In this document: piece after piece, positions 1 through 6,369 of the stretch | Numbering within the stretch: position 1 is the first letter of the stretch | Layout: every line of letters starts with the position of its first letter | Source: an uncultured Sulfitobacter sp. | GTDB taxonomy: Bacteria; Pseudomonadota; Alphaproteobacteria; Rhodobacterales; Rhodobacteraceae | Assembly: GCA_937923365.1 (NCBI GenBank) | Contig: CALAIJ010000338.1 | Span: 1-6,369 of the forward strand | DNA length: 6,369 bases | Direction of reading: 5' to 3' | The notes under the pieces: generated by a model | Seen by the model: only the letters and a program-made list of their open reading frames with translations | The model's database searches: none | What the model was told of the DNA's origin: nothing | Position numbers and translations under genes: made by a program

Positions 1-224
1 GCGCTGTCCGTGTCGGGCATCAGCTTCATGTCGGAGGCTTCGATGGATTTCCAGCCCGCGATGGAGGAGCCGTCAAACATAAAGCCTTCCTCAAGGAAGT
101 CTTCGTCCACGATGTCCACGTCCACGGTCACGTGCTGCAACTTGCCGCGTGTGTCGGTGAAACGGATGTCGACGTAGGCCACGTCTTCGTCCTTGATGGT
201 CTTCAGGAAGTCTTTGGTGCTCAT
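1..224 (-). CDS. glnA: Glutamine synthetase type I, N-terminal part (truncated by window edge)
   Basis: This is the first 74 codons of a gene that continues past the left edge. Glutamine synthetase makes glutamine from glutamate, ammonium and ATP in the cytoplasm. The visible part is the N-terminal beta-Grasp region, starting MSTKDFLKTIKDEDVAYVDI. It ends in the family signature FDGSSIAGW at about residues 49-57, followed by the conserved acidic ASD. The catalytic metal and ATP sites and the adenylylation tyrosine lie outside the window. The ATG at 224-222 has an AAGGA Shine-Dalgarno about 8 bases upstream. The gene follows glnB by 39 bases on the same strand with no visible terminator between them, so co-transcription as glnBA is likely, as in other alphaproteobacteria. 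Identity is secure; only its completeness is unknown. Confidence 0.96.
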   Translation of the reverse strand, partial: MSTKDFLKTIKDEDVAYVDIRFTDTRGKLQHVTVDVDIVDEDFLEEGFMFDGSSIAGWKSIEASDMKLMPDTDS

Positions 225-263
225 CGGTGTGATCCTTCTGCAGCAGTGGAGTTTGTGGAGTTC

Positions 264-845
<582 letters not shown>

Positions 846-1131
846 CTACTTGATGGTGATCGGCTTGTCTTGGCGCAGGATAACATTTCATGCCGCAAGA
901 TCGCCAGCGTTCAACGTGTCTTTGGCCTGGTAGCGGGTACACAACGTCTGACCCATGCCGCGGCCCGTTTCGACATCGCTGAGGGCAGAATCGTCAGGGG
1001 CTGTCAGGTCCGGTTCGGGCGACAGACAATCGCCCCACACGCGCAATCGTCAGATTGCTTTAATATGGAAATGACAGGCAATCATGATCGACATCGAAAA
1101 CGAGTGAAATTGAACAGTGAAATCCTGCCAC

Positions 1132-1153
1132 AGGCCCAAGACATCAAGGGCCT
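1132..1153. repeat. Inverted repeat downstream of the Hint gene, possible weak terminator
   Basis: AGGCCC and GGGCCT form a perfect 6-bp stem around a 10-base loop, about 32 bases past the stop codon of the Hint-domain gene. No T-run follows it on the minus strand, so it is not a canonical intrinsic terminator. It could still mark the 3' end of that transcript. Confidence 0.3.
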
Positions 1154-1184
1154 ATATCCTTTGGGCTCAGGTCCTGATGGTCCG

Positions 1185-1706
1185 CTATGCGGCGTGCAAA
1201 GCGGCGCCACGGGCGCGGGCGGCATCTGCTGTGCCCAGTTCCAACCCGTCTGCATAAAGCACATGCGGGCTGTCGCAGAAAACTTGATAAATGGTGGTTT
1301 CCGTCAACCCCAGATCGGTCACAAATTCGCCGTCCACCAAACTGCGCGCGGCGACAAGTGCACGCTCGCAGTTGAAAACGGCACGTGCGCGCCAGTCGCG
1401 GATCAGGATCATCTGGTCACCTGCCAACAAGGCATCACGCTCTGGCCGCGTGTGACCCAAAGATCCGGCAGCAAAGGCAATTGTGTGTACCAAGCGCGTG
1501 CTGCGCTGGATGTGCATGACTTTCGAGATGCCCGTGTCGCGCGTGATAAGCTTGTCGCCAATGCTTAGAAACTCGACCGGCATTTCACCGTCGAGTGTCA
1601 GCAGTTGGGTGCCTTGAAGCAGACCCGTATCAAGGGTCGCATAAGGGTTGAATTGGCCCGCATGACGATCATTGCCGTCAACGCGCCCGACCGTTTTCGG
1701 TTTCAT
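1185..1706 (-). CDS. Small Hint-domain (Hint_2-like) protein, degenerate
   Basis: A 173-residue protein with no signal peptide or membrane segment visible. It resembles the small Hint (Hedgehog/intein-type) proteins common in Rhodobacteraceae: GT-x-(5)-DG-x-x-PVE at residues 32-45 and SIGDKLITRD at 48-57. The later part also fits, with RDWRARAVF at 103-111, ALVAARSLVDG at 116-126 and VLYADG at 149-154. The nucleophilic Cys expected about four residues before the GT appears to be Gly28. The His of the usual SPQHR-like motif appears to be Asp97. Self-splicing or cleavage is therefore doubtful. The start is the ATG at 1706-1704, because AGGAA at 1717-1721 lies 10 bases upstream. A GTG three codons earlier would sit almost on that site. 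It lies 582 bases upstream of glnB on the same strand. The specific role is unknown. Confidence 0.8.
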   Translation of the reverse strand: MKPKTVGRVDGNDRHAGQFNPYATLDTGLLQGTQLLTLDGEMPVEFLSIGDKLITRDTGISKVMHIQRSTRLVHTIAFAAGSLGHTRPERDALLAGDQMILIRDWRARAVFNCERALVAARSLVDGEFVTDLGLTETTIYQVFCDSPHVLYADGLELGTADAARARGAALHAA

Positions 1707-1716
1707 GGGCGTCACT

Positions 1717-1721
1717 TTCCT
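1717..1721 (-). promoter_or_regulatory. Shine-Dalgarno deciding the Hint gene start
   Basis: AGGAA on the minus strand lies 10 bases before ATG at 1706-1704 but only one base before the alternative GTG at 1715-1713. This favours the shorter 173-residue protein. Confidence 0.6.
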
Positions 1722-1796
1722 GTTTTAAACCTGCCTCAGGTTAAACATCACAATATGACAAAAAGTGGTTAATGTCTTGCCCTTTTTTGGTCTCGC

Positions 1797-1818
1797 CTAT
1801 CAGTCCCAGCTTTGATAG
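1797..1818. repeat. Short inverted repeat upstream of tRNA-Leu
   Basis: CTATCA and TGATAG are perfect 6-bp arms around a 10-base spacer, ending 32 bases before the tRNA. It could overlap the tRNA promoter or be incidental. I do not see a convincing -35/-10 pair that would decide this. Confidence 0.25.
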
Positions 1819-1850
1819 GGAGCGGGCGTTGCCTGTTTGGTGACAAGCGT

Positions 1851-1934
1851 GCGGGTGTGGCGGAATTGGTAGACGCACCAGATTTAGGTTCTGGCGCCTA
1901 TGGCGTGGGGGTTCGAGTCCCTTCACCCGCACCA
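1851..1934 (+). tRNA. tRNA-Leu (anticodon UAG)
   Basis: The cloverleaf can be folded by eye. The acceptor stem pairs GCGGGTG with CACCCGC (1924-1930). The D-arm includes GGCGGAATTGGTAGACGC. The anticodon stem CCAGA/TCTGG encloses the loop TTTAGGT, with anticodon TAG at 1885-1887. The long variable arm CGCC-TAT-GGCG is typical of class II leucine tRNAs. The T-arm contains GGTTCGAGTCC. The discriminator is A1931 and CCA is encoded at 1932-1934. It reads CUA and, by wobble, other CUN leucine codons. It is the only convincing plus-strand gene in the window and faces away from the Hint gene. tRNA 3' ends can be integration sites, but I see no repeat of this 3' end elsewhere in the window. Confidence 0.97.
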
Positions 1935-2125
1935 CTTATACTAAGATGTCTGCCCCAAGATTTTCGATTTCCCACGGCCCCTCCAATTGCTCCCTTGGGT
2001 GTCAATGATCCAGAAGGTGCGCCTCCTATTCTAGACCCCGCCTTGAGTGCAATGAGCGCGTTATGCCCGCCATCTGACGCGGCGCTGCCCCGGTGGCGGC
2101 ACGAGCGCGCGTTTGGGTGCGGCGC
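1935..2125. other. Convergent intergenic region between tRNA-Leu and the FAD/GcvT gene
   Basis: The tRNA and the dehydrogenase are transcribed towards each other into these 191 bases. I looked for a stem followed by a T-run in either direction and found none that is convincing. Candidate stems near 2105-2126 (AGCGC/GCGCT with a 13-base loop) are weak. No gene or integration scar is visible. Confidence 0.4.
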
Positions 2126-4561
2126 TTAGCTTCTCATTCTGGCGAAGGTGGGATCATAGGGGGATGGCGCGATGACAGTTGCGGCGATCATTTCACCACA
2201 TAGGTCGAGGTCCATTGTCGCGTCAATCTCGGCGAACGCGGGCTCCACAAAGGCGTAGGCAAGGTTCATACCGACGCGGTAGCCCCATTCGCCTGACGTG
2301 ATCGTCCCGACAACTTTGCCGTCCTTCATCAGCGATCCACCACCATGCGCGGGTGCAGATGCCGTATCCAGTTTGAGCGTGACAAGTTTTCGTCTTGGGC
2401 CTTCGGCATGACGCCTGAGCAAGGCATCGCGGCCAATGAAATCTGGCTTGTCGGTCTTGATAAATCGGTCGAGCGATGTCTCGAAGGGATCAAATTCGGT
2501 GAGCAGATCAGCTTTCCAATGCAGAAACCCCTTTTCGATGCGCATAGCGTCTACGGCGCGTGCGCCGAAAAGCTTCAGGTCAAATTCTGCCCCCGCTTCC
2601 CGCAAGGCAAGGTAGGCGGCATAAAGACAAGCGTTCGGAACGTGGATTTCATAAGCTAGTTCACCAGAAAAGCTGACGCCCAAGATGGTTGCGGGCGAGA
2701 AGCCGATGAAGCATTCACGTACCGAGAGCCAAGGGAATGCTGCCTGCGACCAATCCCCGCGGGCACATTTGGACAGCACCGCACGAGAATTGGGACCTGC
2801 CAAGACAAGGATCGTCTGGTCGTTTGTCAGGGTGCGGATTTGGACATCTTCACCGTCGCGCAGCTGCTCTTGCAACCAATCCATATCATGAAATTCACTT
2901 GCGGCTGCTGACCCGTACCACGTGCGCGCAGGGCCACGGTCCGAGGCGGGGAGGTTCGCCAGCGTTGCCTCACCCTTGACCATGCCGTGGTGGTTCAGCA
3001 GGTAGCCAAGCCCGACACGGCCATCCTTTTTGGTGACATTGCCACAGAACAACCTTTCAAAGAATGTATGGCGATCGGCCCCTGTGACTTCAAATCTGTT
3101 GAAACCATTCACTTCGCACAGGCCAACGTTTTCCTGGACGTTCCTGACCTCTGCGCCGATGACGTCGAAGGCTTCGTCAAATTCGAAGCTTAGTGTGGGG
3201 TGGAAGTCGGGGCTTGGTTTGATGTAGTCGACGCGCTCCCAACCGTTGACGACTGTGAACTCTGCGCCCTCAGCGGCGAGGATCGGCGTAAGGGGGGTCG
3301 TCTTTGCAGGCCTGCCAGCGGGGCGGTGCTCATGCGGGAAGTGGAACCGGAATTCGTTTCGGTAGTCTTCGATTGCTTTCAGGGCAGTCAGTTCGACATT
3401 GGTGTGGCCCGTGAAACGTCGTGGGTCGATGCACCAGGTGTCATAGACCGCTTCACCATGCACGATCTGTTGTGCGAGCAGCCAACCATGGCCACCGCCT
3501 TCTCCGAGGCCCGCACGCAGACCGATGATGCAATAGGCGTTTCGCTTGCCCGGGACTTGCCCAACAAGCGGTGCGCCGTCGATGGTATACGTAATCGGGC
3601 CGTTCACAATTGAGCGGATCCCCGTTTCCTCTAGCGCGGGCATGCGTTCAAAAGCACCTTCCAGAACGTCCATGACCCGCTCCAGATCGTCAGGGCAAAG
3701 GGCGTTTACAAAGTTGGGATCGATCCCGTCCATACCCCAAGTGCGGCAGTCCTGCTCGTAAAAGCCGACAAGCAAACCGCCTTTCTCCTGACGGCAATAG
3801 TAGTCAGAGATAGGGCAGCGCAGGAGGGGCATCCGGTGGCCCGCTTTGGCAATCGCGGGAATGTCTTCGGTCAGGAAATACTGGTGCTCCATCGATGTCA
3901 CAGGGTGATGCACACCCATCATCGCGCCAACTTCGTTCACGCGGTAACCACAAGCGTTCACGACGACGTCACAATCAATGTTCCCCTTGGTTGTCTCAAC
4001 AGTCCAGGTGTCGTCTTTGTTCTGGGTCAGGGCCGTGACGGGCGTGTTACGGTAGACCTCAGCGCCTGCTTTGCGCGCGTGAAAGGCGAGGGACTGGCAC
4101 AGTTGTGCCGGATCAATGTCACCATCCAGAGGGTCCCAGAGGCCGCCCAGCAAATTTGTGGTTGAAATCAACGGGTGGCGGCGGGCGCATTCCTCAGCAT
4201 CAATGACCTCCAGATCGACATCCATGCCACGCGCCATCGATGCGAAATGGCGGTAGCCCTGCATCTGTTCTGGGGTGTTGGCCAACCGGATGCCACCATC
4301 AGCGTGGTGATAGTTGATCGGATATTCTGGATCTTCGGAGAGCTTTTTATAAAGGTTAATGGAATGCGTCTTGAGGCCCACCATGGTCTGGTTGGCGCCA
4401 AAGTTCGTCACCTGAGCGGCCGAATGCCACGTGGTCCCTGAAGTCAGTTCGTCCCGTTCGACAAGGACAACATCTGACCAGCCTTCCTGTGTCAAATGAT
4501 AGAGCGTCGAACACCCGGCGATGCCGCCGCCGATGACGACCACTTTTGTACGTGACTTCAT
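2126..4561 (-). CDS. FAD-dependent dimethylglycine/sarcosine dehydrogenase-like protein with C-terminal GcvT domain
   Basis: An 811-residue cytoplasmic flavoenzyme. The family oxidatively demethylates N-methyl amines such as dimethylglycine or sarcosine and transfers the carbon to tetrahydrofolate as methylene-THF. Domains in order: DAO-type FAD domain (about 6-370) with dinucleotide motif GGGIAG at 11-16 and Glu35; a short FAO_M linker (about 373-427, including HRPAGRP); GCV_T aminomethyltransferase (about 430-690, including GELAYEIH at 633-640 and AMRIEKGF at 672-679); and GCV_T C-terminal barrel (about 710-800). His46 in TTWHSAA aligns with the covalently flavinylated histidine of mammalian dimethylglycine dehydrogenase, judged from memory. 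The ATG at 4561-4559 follows AGAGGA (4569-4574) at 7 bases. The LysR gene lies 227 bases upstream on the same strand and may control it. The substrate cannot be assigned: several paralogues of this architecture exist in roseobacters. Confidence 0.92.
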   Translation of the reverse strand: MKSRTKVVVIGGGIAGCSTLYHLTQEGWSDVVLVERDELTSGTTWHSAAQVTNFGANQTMVGLKTHSINLYKKLSEDPEYPINYHHADGGIRLANTPEQMQGYRHFASMARGMDVDLEVIDAEECARRHPLISTTNLLGGLWDPLDGDIDPAQLCQSLAFHARKAGAEVYRNTPVTALTQNKDDTWTVETTKGNIDCDVVVNACGYRVNEVGAMMGVHHPVTSMEHQYFLTEDIPAIAKAGHRMPLLRCPISDYYCRQEKGGLLVGFYEQDCRTWGMDGIDPNFVNALCPDDLERVMDVLEGAFERMPALEETGIRSIVNGPITYTIDGAPLVGQVPGKRNAYCIIGLRAGLGEGGGHGWLLAQQIVHGEAVYDTWCIDPRRFTGHTNVELTALKAIEDYRNEFRFHFPHEHRPAGRPAKTTPLTPILAAEGAEFTVVNGWERVDYIKPSPDFHPTLSFEFDEAFDVIGAEVRNVQENVGLCEVNGFNRFEVTGADRHTFFERLFCGNVTKKDGRVGLGYLLNHHGMVKGEATLANLPASDRGPARTWYGSAAASEFHDMDWLQEQLRDGEDVQIRTLTNDQTILVLAGPNSRAVLSKCARGDWSQAAFPWLSVRECFIGFSPATILGVSFSGELAYEIHVPNACLYAAYLALREAGAEFDLKLFGARAVDAMRIEKGFLHWKADLLTEFDPFETSLDRFIKTDKPDFIGRDALLRRHAEGPRRKLVTLKLDTASAPAHGGGSLMKDGKVVGTITSGEWGYRVGMNLAYAFVEPAFAEIDATMDLDLCGEMIAATVIAPSPYDPTFARMRS

Positions 4562-4633
4562 GATTTTATCCTCTGGCGCCTGATCTTGACAGATTGGTCA
4601 TGGAGGCCGAGTGGTACAAAGGCCTTATCGTGG

Positions 4634-4662
4634 ATCAGAAAAGATCGTACATCTGTTCTGAT
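4634..4662. promoter_or_regulatory. 29-bp near-perfect palindrome, candidate operator for the FAD/GcvT gene
   Basis: ATCAGAAAAGAT (4634-4645) and ATCTGTTCTGAT (4651-4662) are inverted copies matching at 11 of 12 positions around the 5-base spacer CGTAC. The centre lies about 87 bases upstream of the dehydrogenase start codon, in a region where an operator would be expected. The arms are AT-rich and no T-run follows, so a DNA-binding site for a dimeric regulator is more likely than a terminator. The adjacent LysR protein is the obvious candidate, but the classical T-N11-A motif is not found at its centre. A different regulator is possible. Confidence 0.5.
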
Positions 4663-4742
4663 ACTTTCGAATTTGTTGAAGCTATTGCGACAGACCGAAC
4701 GCATCCTTGGGCAGCATAGGCCACATCTTGCAGAGCACGCTT

Positions 4743-4785
4743 AGGGCGGTCGAGAAAAGTCAGCCTAGGGCGGTTGCAAGGGCGG
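4743..4785. repeat. Three direct AGGGCGG boxes just downstream of the LysR gene
   Basis: AGGGCGG occurs at 4743-4749, 4767-4773 and 4779-4785, with starts spaced 24 and 12 bases apart. The first two copies extend to TAGGGCGGT. All lie between the LysR stop codon (4789-4791) and the palindrome. The regular 12-base spacing suggests possible stacked binding sites or slippage-derived repeats; their role is unknown. Confidence 0.35.
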
Positions 4786-4788
4786 GAG

Positions 4789-5763
4789 CTAGTCCAGCAA
4801 CGAGAATTTTTCGGCAAGCCACGGCGCTTCGGCATGGATTGGTCCCATGATGTGTTCGCGGATCAAACGACGTAACTGGTCGGCGAACAGCTCGGCAATC
4901 GCATGCGAACAGTCCGGCGTTTGAAGGATCGAGAGTGTTCGGGAAAACGATTTTCCGGGGAAGGGGACCATTTTCAATCTTGGATGAAAGCGTTTTGCCC
5001 GTGAAAACAGCAATGGGGTCGAAATCGTCCAGCCTTTTCCAGCCGCCACCATCGCCATCAGTGTCTGATTGTTCGAGCATTCAAATTGATAGGACACGGG
5101 CAGGCCTATCCGTCGCAGATGCAGATCAATCTGTTTCGAGATAAAGAGATTGCTGGAATAGCGCAGGAAACGCAGGTCAGAGTCTGCCCCTAGCGCCTTG
5201 TCCACCGGCCCTTCTTGTGTCCGTGGCAGGACAAGAACAAAGGGATCGGTCAAGACGGGGCGTTCGATCAGGTCGCGCAGTCTTTCGCTTGGGCTGGCCA
5301 AAACGCCGATATCAAGCTCTCGGTTGTGAAGATCGTCCAAGATGCCGGAGCTGGTGTCGGTATGAAAGAGGAACTCGCACTTTTGCATGTGACCCGTCAT
5401 GTAGATCGCCAGATCGGGCGTCACATCACTGTCAAAGTCCTCGATGATCCCAATTCGCAGGTAGCTGGCTTCGACGATGTCGCCTGCTGACGCTTCTGCT
5501 TTGGCTTTTCTGAGGGCTTTCAGAATGCCATCGACGCTGTGCAGAAACCTCTCGCCCTTTGGCGTTAGCCGCATGGGGCGGCTTTTGTGGTTCAATAGCT
5601 CGATGCCCAAATGGTCTTCCAGACTTTTGATATGATAGGAAACAGTGCTGGTGGTCAGGTTCGCCTCTTTGGCGGCTGCCTGCATCGACCCTTCGCGGGC
5701 GCACATCTGGAAAAGCTCAAGCCACTTCAAATTGAGATCTTTTGATGTTTTAGGCTTTGGCAT
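4789..5763 (-). CDS. LysR-family transcriptional regulator
   Basis: A 324-residue protein of normal LysR length. The N-terminal winged helix-turn-helix spans about residues 12-72: ELFQMCAREGSMQAAAKEAN, then the recognition helix TTSTVSYHIKSLEDHLG, then LLNHKSRPMRLTPKGERFL. A linker helix (about 74-95) leads to the two-lobed effector-binding domain, starting near YLRIGIIEDF at 101-110 and running to about 310. The ATG at 5763-5761 follows GAGG (5773-5776) at 9 bases. It precedes the FAD/GcvT dehydrogenase by 227 bases on the same strand. LysR regulators often control an adjacent gene in response to its substrate, so a methylated amine or a metabolite of it is a reasonable guess for the ligand. 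Being codirectional rather than divergent is less usual for a LysR-target pair, so the link remains inference. Confidence 0.93.
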   Translation of the reverse strand: MPKPKTSKDLNLKWLELFQMCAREGSMQAAAKEANLTTSTVSYHIKSLEDHLGIELLNHKSRPMRLTPKGERFLHSVDGILKALRKAKAEASAGDIVEASYLRIGIIEDFDSDVTPDLAIYMTGHMQKCEFLFHTDTSSGILDDLHNRELDIGVLASPSERLRDLIERPVLTDPFVLVLPRTQEGPVDKALGADSDLRFLRYSSNLFISKQIDLHLRRIGLPVSYQFECSNNQTLMAMVAAGKGWTISTPLLFSRAKRFHPRLKMVPFPGKSFSRTLSILQTPDCSHAIAELFADQLRRLIREHIMGPIHAEAPWLAEKFSLLD

Positions 5764-5981
5764 CGGTGGAAACCTCGGAACATGTTATGCACCACCGACG
5801 GCGCGGGACGGCAAAAGTCAAGCACGCGCAGTGTTTGAAAGGTCCATAGGGGCCTCGGGCTGGGGTCGCCGTTCGGCCTGCGTTCAGCAGTCCCTGCCGT
5901 TTGGCGCTGGGCTGGGCCACATCTGCAAAGGCATCGTTGGTCGCGTCAAACACGCATCAATGGCCTTGTGGTATGCCCCCG
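5764..5981. other. Intergenic region between the sugar kinase and the LysR gene
   Basis: These 218 bases should hold the kinase 3' end and the LysR promoter. An 8-bp palindrome AACATGTT lies at 5779-5786, close to the LysR ribosome site. TTGACT on the minus strand near 5820 resembles a -35 box, but no good -10 follows at the right distance. A 67-codon minus-strand frame starting with GTG at 5953 runs into the LysR start and ends at 5750; it has only a poor AAGG upstream, matches no family I know and is not called. No clear terminator is seen. Confidence 0.4.
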
Positions 5982-6369
5982 TTATTCTGCCAGATCGGAC
6001 AGGGTCGGCGGGTCGGCCCCTTGCCGCGAGACAGTGACCGCCGCGACTTTGGCAGCAAACGTCAAGGCCTCGTTCAGGTCTGCGTGTCCGATGTTGGCAA
6101 TGGCAGCTTTGCTCAGCAGCGCGCGGCTGTGAAGCCCTGCCAGAAAGCCTGCATTAAAGGTGTCCCCTGCGCCCACCGTGTCAACGACGGTCACCTGCGG
6201 GGCAGACACAGTGACCACAGACCCGTCACGCCCGTAGGCTTCGGCGCCTTTGGCACCCTTGGTGATGATGACCAGCGATGGGCCTTGTTGAAGCATCCGT
6301 GCGGCCTTGTCAGCGACCGTGCTGGTATCGCGCATGATCCAGTCCAGATCTTCATCCGACACTTTGACG
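5982..6369 (-). CDS. PfkB-family carbohydrate kinase, C-terminal part (truncated by window edge)
   Basis: The last 128 residues of a gene that begins beyond the right edge; the open frame reaches the window end (VKVSDEDLDW). PfkB-family (ribokinase-like) kinases phosphorylate sugars or nucleosides with ATP. The second PfkB signature DTVGAGDTFNAGFLAG is complete; its Asp in GAGD is the catalytic base. The preceding LVIITKGAKGAEAYGRDG matches the ATP-binding strand-turn region usual for fructokinase and 2-keto-3-deoxygluconate kinase. After the signature come the final helices and a TVSRQGADPPTLSDL tail, where the family commonly has a G-A-x-P-S-like motif. Fructokinase-like is the best guess, but the N-terminal substrate-binding part is missing, so the sugar cannot be named. 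It lies 218 bases upstream of the LysR gene on the same strand, with no evident functional link. Confidence 0.92.
   Translation of the reverse strand, partial: VKVSDEDLDWIMRDTSTVADKAARMLQQGPSLVIITKGAKGAEAYGRDGSVVTVSAPQVTVVDTVGAGDTFNAGFLAGLHSRALLSKAAIANIGHADLNEALTFAAKVAAVTVSRQGADPPTLSDLAE

Noticed and set aside
1043..1058. Hairpin GCAATC-GTCA-GATTGC followed by TTTAAT on the plus strand, resembling a terminator
   Set aside because: The stem is only 6 bp and not G+C-rich, the T-run is short, and no plus-strand gene lies upstream to be terminated.
1741..1935. Minus-strand open frame of 64 codons containing VRVKGLEPPRHRRQNLNLV
   Set aside because: It is the antisense translation of the tRNA-Leu gene, a well-known spurious protein.
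1851..2125. tRNA-Leu 3' end as an integration (att) site
   Set aside because: No second copy of the tRNA 3' end, integrase gene or composition break was found in the window.
1812..2129. Plus-strand open frame containing AGVAELVDAPDLGSG
   Set aside because: It is the sense translation of the tRNA-Leu gene, another well-known spurious protein.
4587..4600. Inverted repeat TGAC-N6-GTCA close to the dehydrogenase start
   Set aside because: The arms are only 4 bases, the T-to-A spacing is 12 rather than the 11 of the LysR motif, and it lies about 26 bases before the start codon; chance is sufficient.
5750..5953. 67-codon minus-strand frame overlapping the LysR start
   Set aside because: It has a GTG start with a poor ribosome site, an unrecognised product, and runs through the likely LysR promoter; open frames of this length are expected in G+C-rich intergenic DNA.

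Overview
The window looks like a chromosomal segment of a marine Rhodobacteraceae (Roseobacter-group) alphaproteobacterium. This is inferred from moderately high G+C, the glnB-glnA gene order, a small Hint_2-type protein and a FAD/GcvT fusion dehydrogenase, all typical of that family. The species cannot be fixed from the sequence. Every convincing protein gene lies on the minus strand; the only convincing plus-strand gene is a tRNA.

Layout, left to right. 1-224: the 5' end of glnA (type I glutamine synthetase), cut by the window edge. 264-602: glnB (PII signal protein), 39 bases upstream of glnA and in the same direction, so the two form a glnBA nitrogen-assimilation operon. 603-1184: 582 bases without a confident gene; it carries the glnB upstream region, a candidate sigma-54-like element, three TGTGC(G/A)A direct repeats and one weak coding-like reading frame. 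1185-1706: a small, degenerate Hint-domain protein. 1851-1934: tRNA-Leu(UAG) on the plus strand, with encoded CCA. 2126-4561: an 811-residue dimethylglycine/sarcosine dehydrogenase-like flavoenzyme (FAD domain plus aminomethyltransferase domain). 4562-4788: intergenic region with a striking 29-bp near-perfect palindrome and repeated AGGGCGG boxes. 4789-5763: a LysR-family regulator. 5764-5981: intergenic. 5982-6369: the C-terminal end of a PfkB-family sugar kinase, cut by the right edge.

Functionally there are two clear units. GlnB and GlnA sense and carry out ammonium assimilation. The LysR regulator sits directly upstream of, and in the same direction as, the FAD/GcvT dehydrogenase, which probably demethylates a methylated amine and passes the one-carbon unit to tetrahydrofolate. 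The regulator, or another dimeric factor, may act at the palindrome between them. The tRNA, Hint protein and sugar kinase have no evident functional link to these units.

Most of the window is ordinary. I found no mobile element, CRISPR array or clearly new system. The points most worth a second look are the palindrome at 4634-4662, the unknown substrate of the dehydrogenase, the Hint protein lacking its expected nucleophile, and the regulatory architecture upstream of glnB.
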